A stretch of DNA of 64,000 nt from Pithys albifrons albifrons. Its lineage: Eukaryota; Chordata; Aves; Passeriformes; Thamnophilidae. The position numbers and the translations under genes are program-made. Under the pieces are notes generated by a model. It did not search any database and had not been told where the DNA came from. It saw only the letters and a list, made by a program, of their open reading frames with translations. Below are positions 23,113-34,370 of this stretch, one piece after another (the stretch's first letter is position 1; each line of letters begins with the position of its first letter). The stretch lies in NCBI RefSeq assembly GCF_047495875.1, contig NC_092474.1:7705001-7769000 (forward strand), written 5' to 3'.

Positions 23113-25180
23113 GAGGGCACCTGAGTCTGGAGCACCTACTTGGCACTTGCAGGACAGGAGGGATGGCTCTGCCCCCACTGGGTGTCCCATCCCTGCCCTG
23201 TGTGCCAGCACCATCCTCAGGTGCCTGAGCAAAACCGGGAGCCAGGATTTCAGAGCTAAAACACTGGGATTGCTCCATGTCCATCCTGCTTTCCCTGCTG
23301 GGAGACAGAGCCAGCATTAAAAACCACTAATAGGACACAAGAGTCATCAAAATAAAATAGACATGTTGTGGTGACCCCCCTGCACAAACAAACGCTGCCA
23401 TGATTCAATTAACAGAGCAGTTAAGCAGATAATATTGTTAAGCAAAGCAAAACAGCCTTTTGATGTGTTAATCATACTCGTGCCTCGAAAAAGTCACCAG
23501 AAGCAAAGAAATCTGGGCCCCCTTTGAGGGGAGGTGGTGACACAGGGATGGCAGGAGCGGAATCAGGGTTGAGAGGTGGGATGGGGATGGAGAAGGGTGG
23601 GAGGGGGTCCATGGGGACTCATGTGCCATCACCCACCTTTGCATGTCAACCACGTCTCTGATTTTATTTCGATTTCATTTAACTGAGGCAATTTCTGAGC
23701 CGCTCTGGGTCTGTGGCTGCCAGCGGCGGCTGCGTCGCTTCTTGGGAATTTTAAACAATTTCCCAGTGGGAAAGAACCAATATTGAAGATCTCGGGATGG
23801 AGCAGCCAAAGTGAATCCCAGGTACTGGGCTGGAAAAATTGCTGGGGAAATTGGCATCAAATTTAACCGAAAGTTTATTCAAATTCCCACCACAAATTGT
23901 CTCTGAAGACAAACTTGTACACGGTTCCAGAGCAATTTGCTGGTTCCACAGGAGCCAAAGGCACAGGTGAACATGATCAAATGGATCCCATGGGGATCAG
24001 AAATCCCTCCAAAGGTGCCAGGTGGGTGCTGGGATTGGCAGTGCCTGTGAGGAGGCCGGGTGGGTGCTGCACAGTGCCACTCTGCCTTCCCATCACCCTC
24101 CCAGCAGCAGGAGTTGAATAATTGATGTAATTTGAGTAACGCTGGGATTTGTAACGATGCTGAAACACACAAATGAGAAGGTTGCAATGCAAAGCTGATG
24201 GCAAACAGTTATTATGGTGCAGGTGGGGCTGGGGCTGCAGGGAGGAGGCCAGCACCCATCACTCCACCACAGCTCCTGGGATGGATGTGGGGTAGCAAAC
24301 TGCTTCTCCCACCACAGCACTGTGGCTCCAGCACCGAGGTGCCTTTGCTGAATGGTTCTCCTACAAATCATGTCACATTCAACAATAAATTCTTCCCTGA
24401 GTGTCCAGCAGAACCCTTGATCCTGTCACATCCTTAGGGCCCCCGAGGATGCTCTCAAGGAGCAGGTGTGGAGGAGCAGCATCACCTTGGAAAAGATCAA
24501 GGCAGGAGTTTTTCCCAGGGGTACATATTTGTCCTCCCACCCCTTCATGTCCTCTTGGCCTTGGATCTGGGGCCTCGTGCCAGCCTGTGGGGCTGGAGCA
24601 CTCCCAGTTCCAAGCTGGGGATGATGGAGCTGCTCCCACCTATGGCTGCCTTTAATCCCCACAATAAATAACAGCACAAAAGACTTTGTGAAGTTCTCAG
24701 AGCTGCGTGTGCCGAGCAGCCTCCAGGCACTGTTTGTGAAGAGAGGTTATTAAATTGATTTTTTTTTCCCTTTACATGCTCAATGAACATTAAAATTAAA
24801 GTTCTGCTCAGGCTCCCCCCCAGGGTGAGGAGGGGCTGTGGTGCAGCAGAGGTGTGCCCATGTGCCAGCACCATGCATGGGAGCTGGGGCAGCCCTGCCA
24901 TGCTGGAAGGATGATCCTGGCATCACTGGGATGAGTGGGATGGGGATCAGTGGGGATGGAGAGGAACCAGGACCAGCAAACACCTGAGAAAATTCTGAGA
25001 GCCAGAAGCCAGCCCTGGCTCAGGGAGCAGCTCTGCAGCTCTCAAGGGGCATTGCATGGGGGTGACAGTGACAGTTTATGGGGGTCACTGATGATTAGAA
25101 TGTGTTCACACTGCAGGGAGGGGGCTACAGGTGCCAGGGTGGGTGGCTGGACCATGGTTCTGCTGCTGGCCCTGCCACTG
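23113..25180. other. Intergenic DNA with AT-rich patches
   Basis: Enhancer-like AT-rich patches at about 23325-23500 (aattaacagagcagttaagc, taatattgttaagc) and 23655-23960. 24100-24200 and 24735-24800 are also AT-rich. No gene or repeat recognised. Confidence 0.5.
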
Positions 25181-25297
25181 GGGCACATCTGGTGCTGGGG
25201 CACATCTGGGCACTGTTCAGGGCACATCTGGTGCTGGGGCACATCTGGGAGCAGCTCAGGGCACGTCTGGCGCTGGGGCACATCTGGGAACAGCTCA
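25181..25297. repeat. Minisatellite, 39-base unit, 3 copies
   Basis: Three direct 39-base copies of the 'gggcacatctggtgctgggg' + 'cacatctggg...' unit; each unit itself contains two copies of gggcacatctgg. Copies 2 and 3 differ at only a few positions. Confidence 0.9.
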
Positions 25298-25494
25298 GGG
25301 CAGGTTTTGCAGCATCAGGTGGGAGGCAAGGGGTGACTGTGGGATGCAACAGCCCTCTTGTCCCACCAGGAACGGGGTCTTGGGATTTGGGCTGGGGGGG
25401 TCCGGAGGAGGCTCCCCACAGCCATCCCTTCCTCCTCCTCAGTCCCATCACTCCTCCTCCCTCCCCAGCCCCAAGGACTCGAATCATTGCCTAA

Positions 25495-25745
25495 TTTAGA
25501 AAAATGACAGGGAGACGGTTTTCCACTGACACAGTCACTACTGAAAATTTACTTCAAGGTTCATTGTTGGCAATGTCAAAAGTGATGAAAACCAATAAAA
25601 AGAACCAGCACAGCATGAATGTCTGGGTGACAGCGCGCGGGGGGGGCTGCCCCAGCCCCCTCGCCGCAGCCTGAGCCTGTACAGATAAAAGGTAATTGAA
25701 ATGTTAGTTCCATTAATATTTCAGTGTGCCCCACATCTGACAGCC
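25495..25745. other. AT-rich patch
   Basis: Contains aatttagaaaaatgacaggg, aaccaataaaaagaacc and gtaattgaaatgttagttcc. It is interrupted by a short CpG cluster (cagcgcgcgggggg) at 25630. Candidate regulatory element only. Confidence 0.3.
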
Positions 25746-25789
25746 GCGCTCCTCACGCGCTCCCAGCCCTGTCTCCTTCGCTGCTGGGG

Positions 25790-26290
25790 GTGGAGGTTTC
25801 CCACAGCCACAGCCCAGCCTTGGGTGGCATCGAGGGTGTCCCTGAGAGGCACTGAAGTGGTGTCCCAGAACCAGCACGTGGTGCTCAAGGTGCAGCCCTG
25901 GCCCTGGAAGAGCTTGGGCTCACTGTGGCTTCGGCCCCAGTGTGGAAGTTTCCCACAGCCCCCAGCCCATTGTGGGTATCAGGCAGGGCCAGTGACACCG
26001 AGAGTGTCCCTGAGTGGCAGCAGAAAGGGATGTGATACTCGAGGTACAGCCCTTGTTCTTCAAGAGCCTGGACTCACCCTGGCATTGGCACAGGTGTCAG
26101 GTGGGAGATGGGGGTGGAGGTTTCCTGCAGTCCCTGCCCTGTGTGGGTGTTGAGCAGGGCTGGGTGGCACCGAGGGTGTCCCTGAGAGGCACCAGAGCAG
26201 GGTCCCCAGCACGTGATGTCAGTGTAGCCCTGGCCCTGCAAGAGCTTGGGGTCACCCAAGCATCGGTTCCAAGGTCAGAAATGGGCAGAG
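25790..26290. repeat. Satellite-like tandem repeat, ~150-172 base unit, 3 copies
   Basis: Three diverged direct copies starting near 25790, 25942 and 26114. Each starts with 'tggaggtttcccacagcc'-like text, then 'caccgagggtgtccctgag', then 'cagccctggccctg.aagagc' and a gap to the next copy. The long unit suggests local segmental duplication rather than slippage. Confidence 0.8.
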
Positions 26291-26319
26291 TTGCTGTATG
26301 CCACCTCTGGCAGCACATC

Positions 26320-26456
26320 ACAGCCCGCACATCTCACACCTCACATCTCTCCCCGCACATCACAGCCCAGCACATCTCAGCCCGCACATCTCACCCCGCA
26401 CATCTCACACCTCACATCTCAGCCCGCACATCTCTCGCCGAGCTCTGGCACATCTC
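26320..26456. repeat. Minisatellite 'cacatctcacaccccg', ~11 copies
   Basis: Short direct repeats built from cacatctca / cagcccg / caccccg modules, about 11-22 bases each. It directly abuts the CpG-rich block starting at 26457. Confidence 0.85.
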
Positions 26457-26760
26457 ACACGGCGCAGCCCCCCCCGCACCCGACAGCGCGTTTCATCTCT
26501 CGGCGCGCCCGCCTCGCCGCATCCTCATCTATATCAAAGCATCAGGCAAATTAAATTGTTTGCAAAGTACCGTCTGCGCGTCTGTTTTATTCCTGCTTTG
26601 GGAGAACACGACGCTGCCGCGGCTGTGCCATTTTGTTGAGTTTTCCCCGTAATTCGTGTTCAAAGCAGCGCCCGCCCCGCCCGCCCCCGCCCCCGGCGCC
26701 GTCACAGCCCCGCGAACATGCGGGCCCCGGGGGGGGGGCCCGGGGAACGTGGAGCGGGTT
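26457..26760. promoter_or_regulatory. Promoter-like CpG block with GC boxes and a YY1 site
   Basis: CpG-dense text (ctctcggcgcgcccgcctcg), an AT-rich core with ATTAAATTGTTTGCAAAG, a YY1-type GCCATTTTG (26628-26636), and a cluster of Sp1 GC boxes (cgccccgcccgcccccgccc, about 26670-26695). This combination is typical of an active promoter, but no gene or exon was recognised. It lies 17 kb before the presumed FAM222A promoter. Confidence 0.45.
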
Positions 26761-26764
26761 TGTG

Positions 26765-27960
26765 GGGTGCTCTTGAACTGGGAGGCCAGGGATGGGCAGG
26801 ATGTGGGCAATGTGTGAGCGAGGTGTCCGCTCCATCCACAGCACTGAGTGCCCCTTGTGGGTCACGGGGCAGAGGGAGGAGGATGCGCTTTGGGGACTTG
26901 GGCACCCACAGGTGACACCAACCCATGTGCCCTCCGTGCCGGGGCGATTTGGATCTCCCAACAGGACCCCTCGGGATGAGGCTTTTGCACCAGGCCCAGA
27001 CCCAGCTCCGTCACAGTCCAGGGTCTGACAGGGTCTCACACCCCCGGGCGCCAAAGCAAACAAACAAAGCCAACTCTCGCCACCAAACTGCTTCCCATAA
27101 ATCCTCCGCTTCCTGCTGCGCTCCAGAAAAAAACCTTTTTCTTCTCCATTGACTGGTGGTGGCCGGAAACTGCTGTGTGCCAGCGCCCAGGAGCAGAGAT
27201 GTTTGTCACCGTCCCACGGAGTCAGGGGGTGGAGGGAGAGGGCAGACATCAAATCACCTTTTATAGAACCTGAGCTCTCCCATGCTGTTCCCTGCTGGGT
27301 TTTCACCTTTTCTCACTTTCATGGCAAAGAATTGAATTTAACTTGACTTTTTTTAATTGGGTGGTGAAGCCAGTCTGCACCCAGGGTGCCCTCGGGGTGA
27401 TGGGCAATGCCCACATCCAGCCCTCCTCCTGCTCTCCCCACGGGCACTTCCCTGCTGGGGGCTGGGGCATTATTTGTGTTACAAAAAAGCAGATTAAAAG
27501 CTGAGAGAGCAATTCATTGCCGGTGAATTGCTCAAGCGCTGTGTGCAGCAGGAGCTGCTGCAGTTGTCTTGGTCCTCAGCCACGGTAATTGTATTCTATG
27601 AAATATTTATTCATTTTCATTTCAATTTCATTTCCAACATGTATTTCCTATAAAATGATGTGGGGGAAAAGGGAAAAAAAATCGCCCTGGCTGCATTTAT
27701 CATCATCACAGGTTCCTTCCCAGAGCTCCCCGAAGGGGCACCGCCGGGCAGGACCACACAGAGTGCCAGGGCTGGCTTTTCTAAAAACTTTAAATGCCAT
27801 TTTTCATTCTTTTGGGAGCCCATGGGGACTCAGGGGGTGCTGGACATGGCAGAGCCCAGCTCCTGGCCTTCCTCCCTGGCTCCTGGGAATCCCATGGCAC
27901 CAAGTGGAGCACAGCAGAGCACAATGACATGAACCAGTGGGGGCTGAACTGCTGCTGGGC
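26765..27960. other. Intergenic DNA, one AT-rich patch
   Basis: Unique GC-rich sequence except for 27330-27360 and 27470-27720, the latter with tgtattctatgaaatattta and repeated tttcatttcaatttcattt. No gene recognised. Confidence 0.5.
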
Positions 27961-27965
27961 AGAGT

Positions 27966-28515
27966 AAAATACACCTATACGTACTAAAATGCCCCTATAC
28001 ACACCAAAAGATGCCTCTGCACTGTAAAATAACCCTTTGCACCCCAAAACACATTTAGGCACACCAAAATACAACCTGTCACACCAAAACACCCTTCTCA
28101 CACCAAAATACCCCTATGCACCCCAAAAGATCCCTGTACACCCTAAAATACACCTATACCCACTAAAATCCTTCTGATCACAATAAAATACACCTGTAAC
28201 ACCAATACATTCCTGTACAGCCTAAAATACCCCTGTGCAACCCAAAATAACCCCATGTACCCTGAAATTGCCCTATACATACAGAAACACCCCTATACAC
28301 ATTAAAATACCCCCAGTGCAGAGTAAAATACCCCTGTCCAACTTAAAACACCCCCACAGACAGCAAAACACACTTGTCTGCCCTAAAATATCCCTATAGA
28401 CACCAAAATACCCTTGTGCTCCCTAAAACACCCCTACAGACACTAAGATACCCCTGTGCTCCCTAAAGTACCCCCATAGGCACCAAAATAGCTCCCTAAA
28501 ATACCCCTAAAGCCC
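27966..28515. repeat. A-rich minisatellite, 20-base unit, about 27 copies
   Basis: Direct tandem copies of a near-perfect 20-base period, consensus AAAATACCCCTATACACACC, with 15-30% divergence between copies. It is strongly strand-asymmetric (almost no G on the plus strand). Copies are contiguous, so it is not a CRISPR array. Confidence 0.95.
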
Positions 28516-28569
28516 CTGTAGCCCCCGGGCATGGTGCCCACAGGCATTTGAGACCCCGCACCTGCCCCA

Positions 28570-29260
28570 GGGACTGTAATGGGAGGTGGTGCCCGTCCAA
28601 CCTCCACCCATGGGCGGCTCCTCCCGGTGATTATTCCCAGGCTGATGGCAAACACCGCCTGATAAACAGCTGATTCCTCCTCCTCGCAGCCCTGTGTCCG
28701 ATTTGCATACAATAAATATCGCCCTCGGAGCGCCGGGCCCTGCTCATGCCTTATTTATGAGGAATAAACACGGGGTCGGGTTTGCATAATCAACACGTAT
28801 TTAATTTGCGAGCTCTTCCACGCGGGTTCAGGCTCTAATCAGGCTCCGTGTGCCGCTGACAATCAAGGTGGAAACATCTTCATTAAGGGCTGGCAGGTTC
28901 CGGAGCCGCCGGGAAGGCGCTCGGTGCCCGCCTAGGGTGCCAGAGCTGCAGTGGCACAGCCACGGACCACGACTCCCCTTCCGTCCCACTCCCACGAATT
29001 TCCCTTGGCTGCCTCTCAGCCAGATTTTTACTCTAATTTGGTGATCCTTGCTTCCTCCAGTATGCAAATGTATGCAAAGAAACACCGGGGCTCCTATTAA
29101 AATGCCATGAAAATCTAATGAAATTAATGTTGGCAACAAATATTACCTAATGGAAGAGCCTCCGGGAAAAAAAACGAGTGCAAATATATATTTGCACATA
29201 TTTAAAGGCCTCTGTCAAGTAGTTTAGCTCCACAGTTTGGATGTTATTAAAAAGGAGGGG
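28570..29260. other. Long enhancer-like block with two octamers
   Basis: Motif-dense, low-repeat sequence. Perfect octamers ATTTGCAT (28701-28708) and ATGCAAAT (29062-29069), tttatttatgaggaataaac, gcctgataaacagctgatt, ggctctaatcaggctccg, caacaaatattacctaatgg. CpG is retained in several AT-rich stretches. Among the best candidate conserved non-coding elements in the window. Confidence 0.45.
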
Positions 29261-29464
29261 GAGAGAGCCCTGTGTTTTCCAAGCCCAACACGAGCAGAAG
29301 GGCTTCATGAATTATATTTTTAATTTCAGTGGAAACTGGAGCTGATGTAACTGGGAACCTCCAGCCATTCTTGATGTTCAGGTAAAGCATCCCAGGCAGA
29401 GGTGGGAGCTGAGCCAGGGAGAGGAGGGGAGCTGGGAATGCTGCAGCCCATCCCACCTGGCTAC

Positions 29465-29905
29465 CACCATGTCCACGGAACATCCCATCCAGGGATCATC
29501 ATATCCATTGGGCATCCTGTGTGGAGAGCAGCCCATCCAGTGGGTATTCCATCCCAGGAATACTCCATCCAGTGAGCATCCAATTCAATGCATATCCCAC
29601 CTGGTGGTCATCTCATCCAGTGAGCATCCCATCCCACAAGCAGCCCATCCATCAGACCTTGCAGGCCTTGGATCTGGGCAGCATCCCACTCATCAGACAT
29701 CCCACCCACCAAACATCCCACCCACCCAACTTCCCACCCATCAGACATCTCACCCACCAGACATCAAACTCACCCAACTTCCCACTCACCAGACATCCCA
29801 CCCATCATGCATCTCCCCCCTGGCACTATTGCATCCAGGGAGCATCCCACCTGGAGATTGCCCCACCCAGAAACAGCAGGTCCAGTAAGCATCACATCCA
29901 GTGAG
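29465..29905. repeat. Minisatellite 'catcccacccaccaga', degenerate
   Basis: About 440 bases of tandem text. The first half is built of ~20-base catcccatccagtgagcat units, the second half of ~14-15-base cagacatcccaccca units. It opens reading frames in several phases (repeats of HQTSHPP), which are not genes. Confidence 0.9.
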
Positions 29906-29969
29906 CACAAGAATCACCGCAGGGACTGGTGGCACAGAGGGCTCCCGGGGGAGGGGACACCCAATTATC

Positions 29970-30240
29970 CGTGTTTATTAACTTAGGTGTTCATACTCCA
30001 AAGCCACCCAGCAGTGACAGCTCATTATAAGCTTATCTCTCACAGAGGATACTCCTCGTCAGCAATTACAACAGCTCCTATTAATTCCTCTTTAAAGGAG
30101 CCCTGGCAGGTAATATCTGCCCCTAAATTTAAGATTTGTTAAAAAAAAAAAAAAGAGAGAGACCTGAGTGCCAACATTCCCATTAATTATGTGACATTTA
30201 GGGGTTTTACCAATTTACAGTAGGCAGTGTGTTTTCCCTT
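29970..30240. other. AT-rich enhancer-like block
   Basis: Contains tccgtgtttattaacttagg, cagcaattacaacagctcct, attaattcctctttaaagg, gatttgttaaaaaaaaaaaa and attaattatgtgacattta. Candidate conserved non-coding element. Confidence 0.4.
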
Positions 30241-30365
30241 CAGACTCACCAGCAGCTTTCAAACAGCTTTGAAAGTCTCTATAAAGATGTGACCCTGCCC
30301 AAATTTTGGGGGCAAGCCCCATCCTGCCCCATGGAGGGTCCCCAGCAGGGACTCTGCCCAGCAGA

Positions 30366-30528
30366 GGTGATGGATGTCCCATCCCTGGAAGTGTCCAAGG
30401 CCAGGTGGACAGAGCTTGGAGCAACCTGGGCTAGTGGAATTTGTCCCTGTCCATGGCAGGGGGTGGAACGAGATGGGCTTTAAGGTCCTTCCCACCCAAA
30501 CCACCCTGGGATTCCATGACTCCATCAC
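30366..30528 (+). mobile_element. CR1 LINE 3' fragment
   Basis: Sense CR1 tail with 'ccatccctggaagtgtccaa', 'cttggagcaacctgggctag' and 'ccttcccacccaaacca'. The terminal attctatg repeat is decayed to gattccatgactcc. Confidence 0.85.
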
Positions 30529-30529
30529 T

Positions 30530-32035
30530 GATGGCTGGAAAACAACTTCCTGGATGATTCCACCTCCTTGTCCTCTGTCACTGTGGTCCCACCATATGCT
30601 GATGTTTCACCCATGAAATCAGACCAAAAATGCCAAGAGGGAAATCTGCTGTGATGCTCCAGTGTATCCCAGGCTCCTGGCTGGAGAACTGGGGTGGCTG
30701 AGCCCTGGTATGAACCAGACTGGTGCCAGGGACACTGAGGGCTCCTGTGCCATTCCCAATCCCACCTGGAAGATCTGTGAGGTTGGAAATGGGGATGAGA
30801 GGGAAGGCACAGCCACCCAAGGGCTCATGGCATGGTGGGCATCGGGTCTTCAAGGAAGAGGGTGTCCCCACCCAAAACTGTGCCCTGGGGGCCAGATAAA
30901 CCCAGGGCTGGGAAGGAAATGGCTTGAAATACTGGGAAACTGAAAACAAATGCATTTGGGCCCCCTGTCCCCAGGAAAGGAAACAACTGGTAAGTGCCCA
31001 AGGGCAAATGGTGTGGGAGGGAGTTGATTTGACACCAGGAGCACGTTGGTTTTGTATCAGAAAATAATCCAGAAAAACATTGTTTGAGGTCAGACCTACT
31101 CACAGCATTTGCTCAGAAATGGGAATATTTGGGATTTCCTTTTTTTGTTTCAGGTTAAGCCTTTGCAAAGGTCTTCTCATAATTTTATACATACATGAAG
31201 CTCTATTTTTATATTAATATCAAAATGAAGTTCATTTTCAACCAGAAAAACAGTGGCAGAATTCCACCTGGGAGGCACCTGGATGAAAAGCTTTGAGCCC
31301 CTGAAGCTCCTCTGGCCCCCAGAGCTCCCTGGGGCGAGGGGTTTACTCTTCATGTTAAAAACCAACCCCCCTGCTCGGCCCATTTCCCTTCCCAAGTCCA
31401 GAATAGCTGTGGCAGTGCCCGCTCGGCTCTTCCAGAAAGGATTGCTCAATATTTCCCGTGAGCTGTGGGATGGCTGCTGTTCCTGAGCACATTAAACAGG
31501 GGCATAAATTCGTAATGAGAGCCCTGAAATGAATGGCTCTTATCATTTATGGATGGAATAATTAAAGATACTGTACTTGCAGGTTTTACACGGGTCTGTA
31601 AATTGTCATCTGTGAAAGCAGGGAATGGGGAGAGTTGGACCAGCCTCAGTTTGGGCAGTTCAGGTGGCATCTTGGTGTGTCCAGGGTGGTGGGGCCCTGG
31701 AGGATGGCAGTGCCAGCAGTGACCCTGTCCCTGCTTGTGGTGCCCATTGGCAGCTCCCAGAGAGAGCCAGCCCTGCTGTCAGAATTTAGAGATTTAAGCT
31801 TTTTGGATGACTTTCCTACCCTTGGAGCTCCCCTGCTGGCACAGCCAGCCCTGAGGCTCCCACCTGCTGCTCAGTGCCCAGGAACGCCATGGCACGGGTG
31901 ATGCTCTGCCTCGGGCATTCCAGGCATTTGGGATGGACTTTCCTTGCCCAAGAGGTCTGGCCATGGGACACCCCATGCCATGGGCTGGTGGGTGTAGGGG
32001 GCACCCAGACCCCCTCAGGGGACAGACTCACCTCT
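30530..32035. other. Intergenic DNA with AT-rich patches
   Basis: Patches at 31090-31250 (tataattttatacatacatg-like) and 31440-31620 (taatgagagccctgaaatga, ggaataattaaagatac). No gene or repeat otherwise recognised. Confidence 0.5.
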
Positions 32036-32039
32036 CCTG

Positions 32040-32420
32040 GCACCGCGTCCTATTTTACCTCTGATCATCTAAAATACTGTAACTATGGCAACAGCTGCAG
32101 GTGAGACTCATTACAGTTAATCCTCTAATTACTAACTACCTCTTCAATCAGTTGTAATTACTTTGGGGACACAGTTAACCTCTCATTAGAAACGCATGGC
32201 CACGTTTTACCAAAAGCACAAACAGTGACATGCCTGGTAATTTAGCACCGCTGCACTCAAGGCCACTCTCCGGCTTTTATGCCGGCACAATCTCATCCCT
32301 GTCATTAACCAGGAATGGTTGTCATGACAATTAATCATTCAATCCCTCATCAGCAACTTTTGCCAAATGTCACCCTGCTCTTGATCAAATGAGAAGGGAA
32401 AATTAAATGAATCAATTCAG
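32040..32420. other. Enhancer-like block with palindromic X-box-like site
   Basis: Dense homeodomain cores (ctctaattactaactacc; gtaattactttgg; acaattaatcattc), ctatggcaacagctgc (half X-box plus E-box), and GTTGTCATGACAAT (32318-32331), a near-perfect palindrome like an RFX X-box. Strong candidate regulatory element. Confidence 0.45.
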
Positions 32421-32653
32421 CACCTTGGCATTTGTGACTATTTTTTTTTGGGGGGGTGTAAGTTGGCAGTGGCCCAGCAGTCAGGGTGCCACACTCTGCC
32501 CACGTGTGAGGGATCTGGGGAGCCTGTCCTGGGGCTGGGGGGCTCTCCAAGGAGAACCCCTAGATCTGGGGGTCACCCTGTGCCCCGCAGGGCTCACTGA
32601 CCTCATGTCCAACCCCTGTGGCCATCACACCACCTCCAGCTCCTGCCGTGGCC

Positions 32654-32725
32654 ACCCAGATGTGCTGACCCAGATGTGCTGACCCAGATGTGCTGTCCCC
32701 AGATGTGCAGTCCCCAGATGTGCAG
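32654..32725. repeat. Short minisatellite 'cccagatgtgctga', 5 copies
   Basis: Five direct copies of a 15-17-base unit ((c)ccagatgtgctgac / ccccagatgtgcagt). Confidence 0.9.
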
Positions 32726-32799
32726 GGTGATGACTCTGCCAGCCTGGTGACCTCCACAGCAGAGCAGAGAGCCTGCTCCCCCACCATGCCCCAATTTTG

Positions 32800-34370
32800 C
32801 AAATAATCCTCTCTCTGATCATTTTCCTTTTAAACCTGTAATTAGCTGGAGTCATTTGCTGAATGCAAATCCCAGCCCTTAATTACCAGCACTAACCTTG
32901 AGCTGCACTGGGGCTCCTGGTGGTACAGCCCCCCATGGCCGTGCCGGACCCCCTGCAGCCCCAACCCAATTTTAGGGCTCACAAAGGGTCAGGGGACTGC
33001 CCTGGCTTTGGTCCCACAAAGAAGGTGTTGGGGTCTCAGCACTGTCAGCCAGCAACAGGCTTTGCACCATCCCAGTGGACCCTGGGAGAGGTTATGGAGC
33101 TCTGTGGTGGGGTACAAACCCCCAAAATATCCTGCCTTGACATGGCACTACTGTGCTCAGGACTTCATTTGTAATTTTGGGGGGGCTAATCCAGGCCAGC
33201 CCCCAGGGGCACGGCGGGGGCTGCTTGTCCAGCTGCAGGGACCCCAGGGAGGTGAAGTTGGGTGGCTGTGAATCTGGGGGGCTGTGAATTGGCATGGCCA
33301 TGTTTTGGGGCAGATGTGCACCATTCCTGGGGGCTGTGTGGACAGAGGGCACCCTGAGGCCATGGCTCATCCCAGAGGGGCGTTGACCACTGTGGAGAGC
33401 TCATCTCTGGGGGGATGCACCATGATCTGCACACCCTGCCTCGGGAGGGAAGGCTGGGAAGGGGAAGTTTTCCTGTGACTCAATTATAGGAGATTGTAAA
33501 ATTGCATTAGGGAAGTTGGCATTTAAAGCCTGATCTGTTTGGACAGTGTGTCTCTCCTCAGCTTAGAGGGATTGATTATCCGTCAGAGGGATGGCGAGAT
33601 GGGGCATTGCTGGCACCACACACACCACACATACCTCCCACACCTCCCACCTCCCCCTGCCCACCACCCACCGCCCACCTCAGCTCAGCAACCCCCAGCT
33701 GGGGCCAGAGCCGGGGCAAGGGCTGGGGCTCCCCTGGGACACCCAGCTCCAGCACCCCCCTGAGCAGGGCAGGGACAGGGGGCCTGTCTCAGGGGAGGTG
33801 GCTGTCCCTGTGCTGGAGAGTGGGGCTGCTCCCATTCCCAGGGCAGTGAGCAGGAAGGCTCAGGGCTGCTTTATTTAATGGCCTTGACTGGGAATTCCCA
33901 TCCTGTTTTCCCCCTCTGTTCATGCTCACAGTCGCACCCAGGTGAGAGCATCTGATGCTGGAAGACCCTGGAACTGGAACTGGCACCCCCTTCCAGGGCC
34001 ACACCAGGACCCGGGCCACGCTCACTCACCAAACCAGGCATGTGTGGGGGAACACCATTCAGTGTCACCTCCCTGGGACCACTTGGGAAGTGTCACTTTG
34101 CCTTGAGCTCTCTGCTTTTCACTCCGTGTCCCAGCGCTGTCCCGGCCTGCTGAGGCAGCAGGATGTGGTGCTGTGGTGTGGGTGGGGATGTGGCATTCCC
34201 AGTGGCACAGTGGATGCCACATTGGGGTACCCTCCAAGGGCCACATTCCCCTGGGTCCAGGGAGAACACTGGGTGCCTCCAGCAGGGCTCCAGACGCCAC
34301 CGGCTGTGCCGGGTGCCAGCGTTGCCCTTCCCACCCCGGCTGTCCCGATGCCCCATGATTCCCTGATTAA
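32800..34370. other. Intergenic DNA, small octamer-bearing patch at its start
   Basis: 32810-32900 is AT-rich with gtaattagctggagtcattt and a perfect octamer ATGCAAAT (32863-32870). 33475-33545 is a second small AT-rich patch. The remainder is unique GC-rich DNA with no gene recognised. Confidence 0.5.

Noticed and set aside
27966..28515. Possible CRISPR array (regular direct repeats)
   Set aside because: The 20-base units are contiguous with no unique spacers and lie in vertebrate DNA; it is a minisatellite.
29469..29888. 139-codon repeat protein (HQTSHPP repeats)
   Set aside because: Direct translation of the 14-20-base minisatellite; adjacent frames give equally long repeat peptides.
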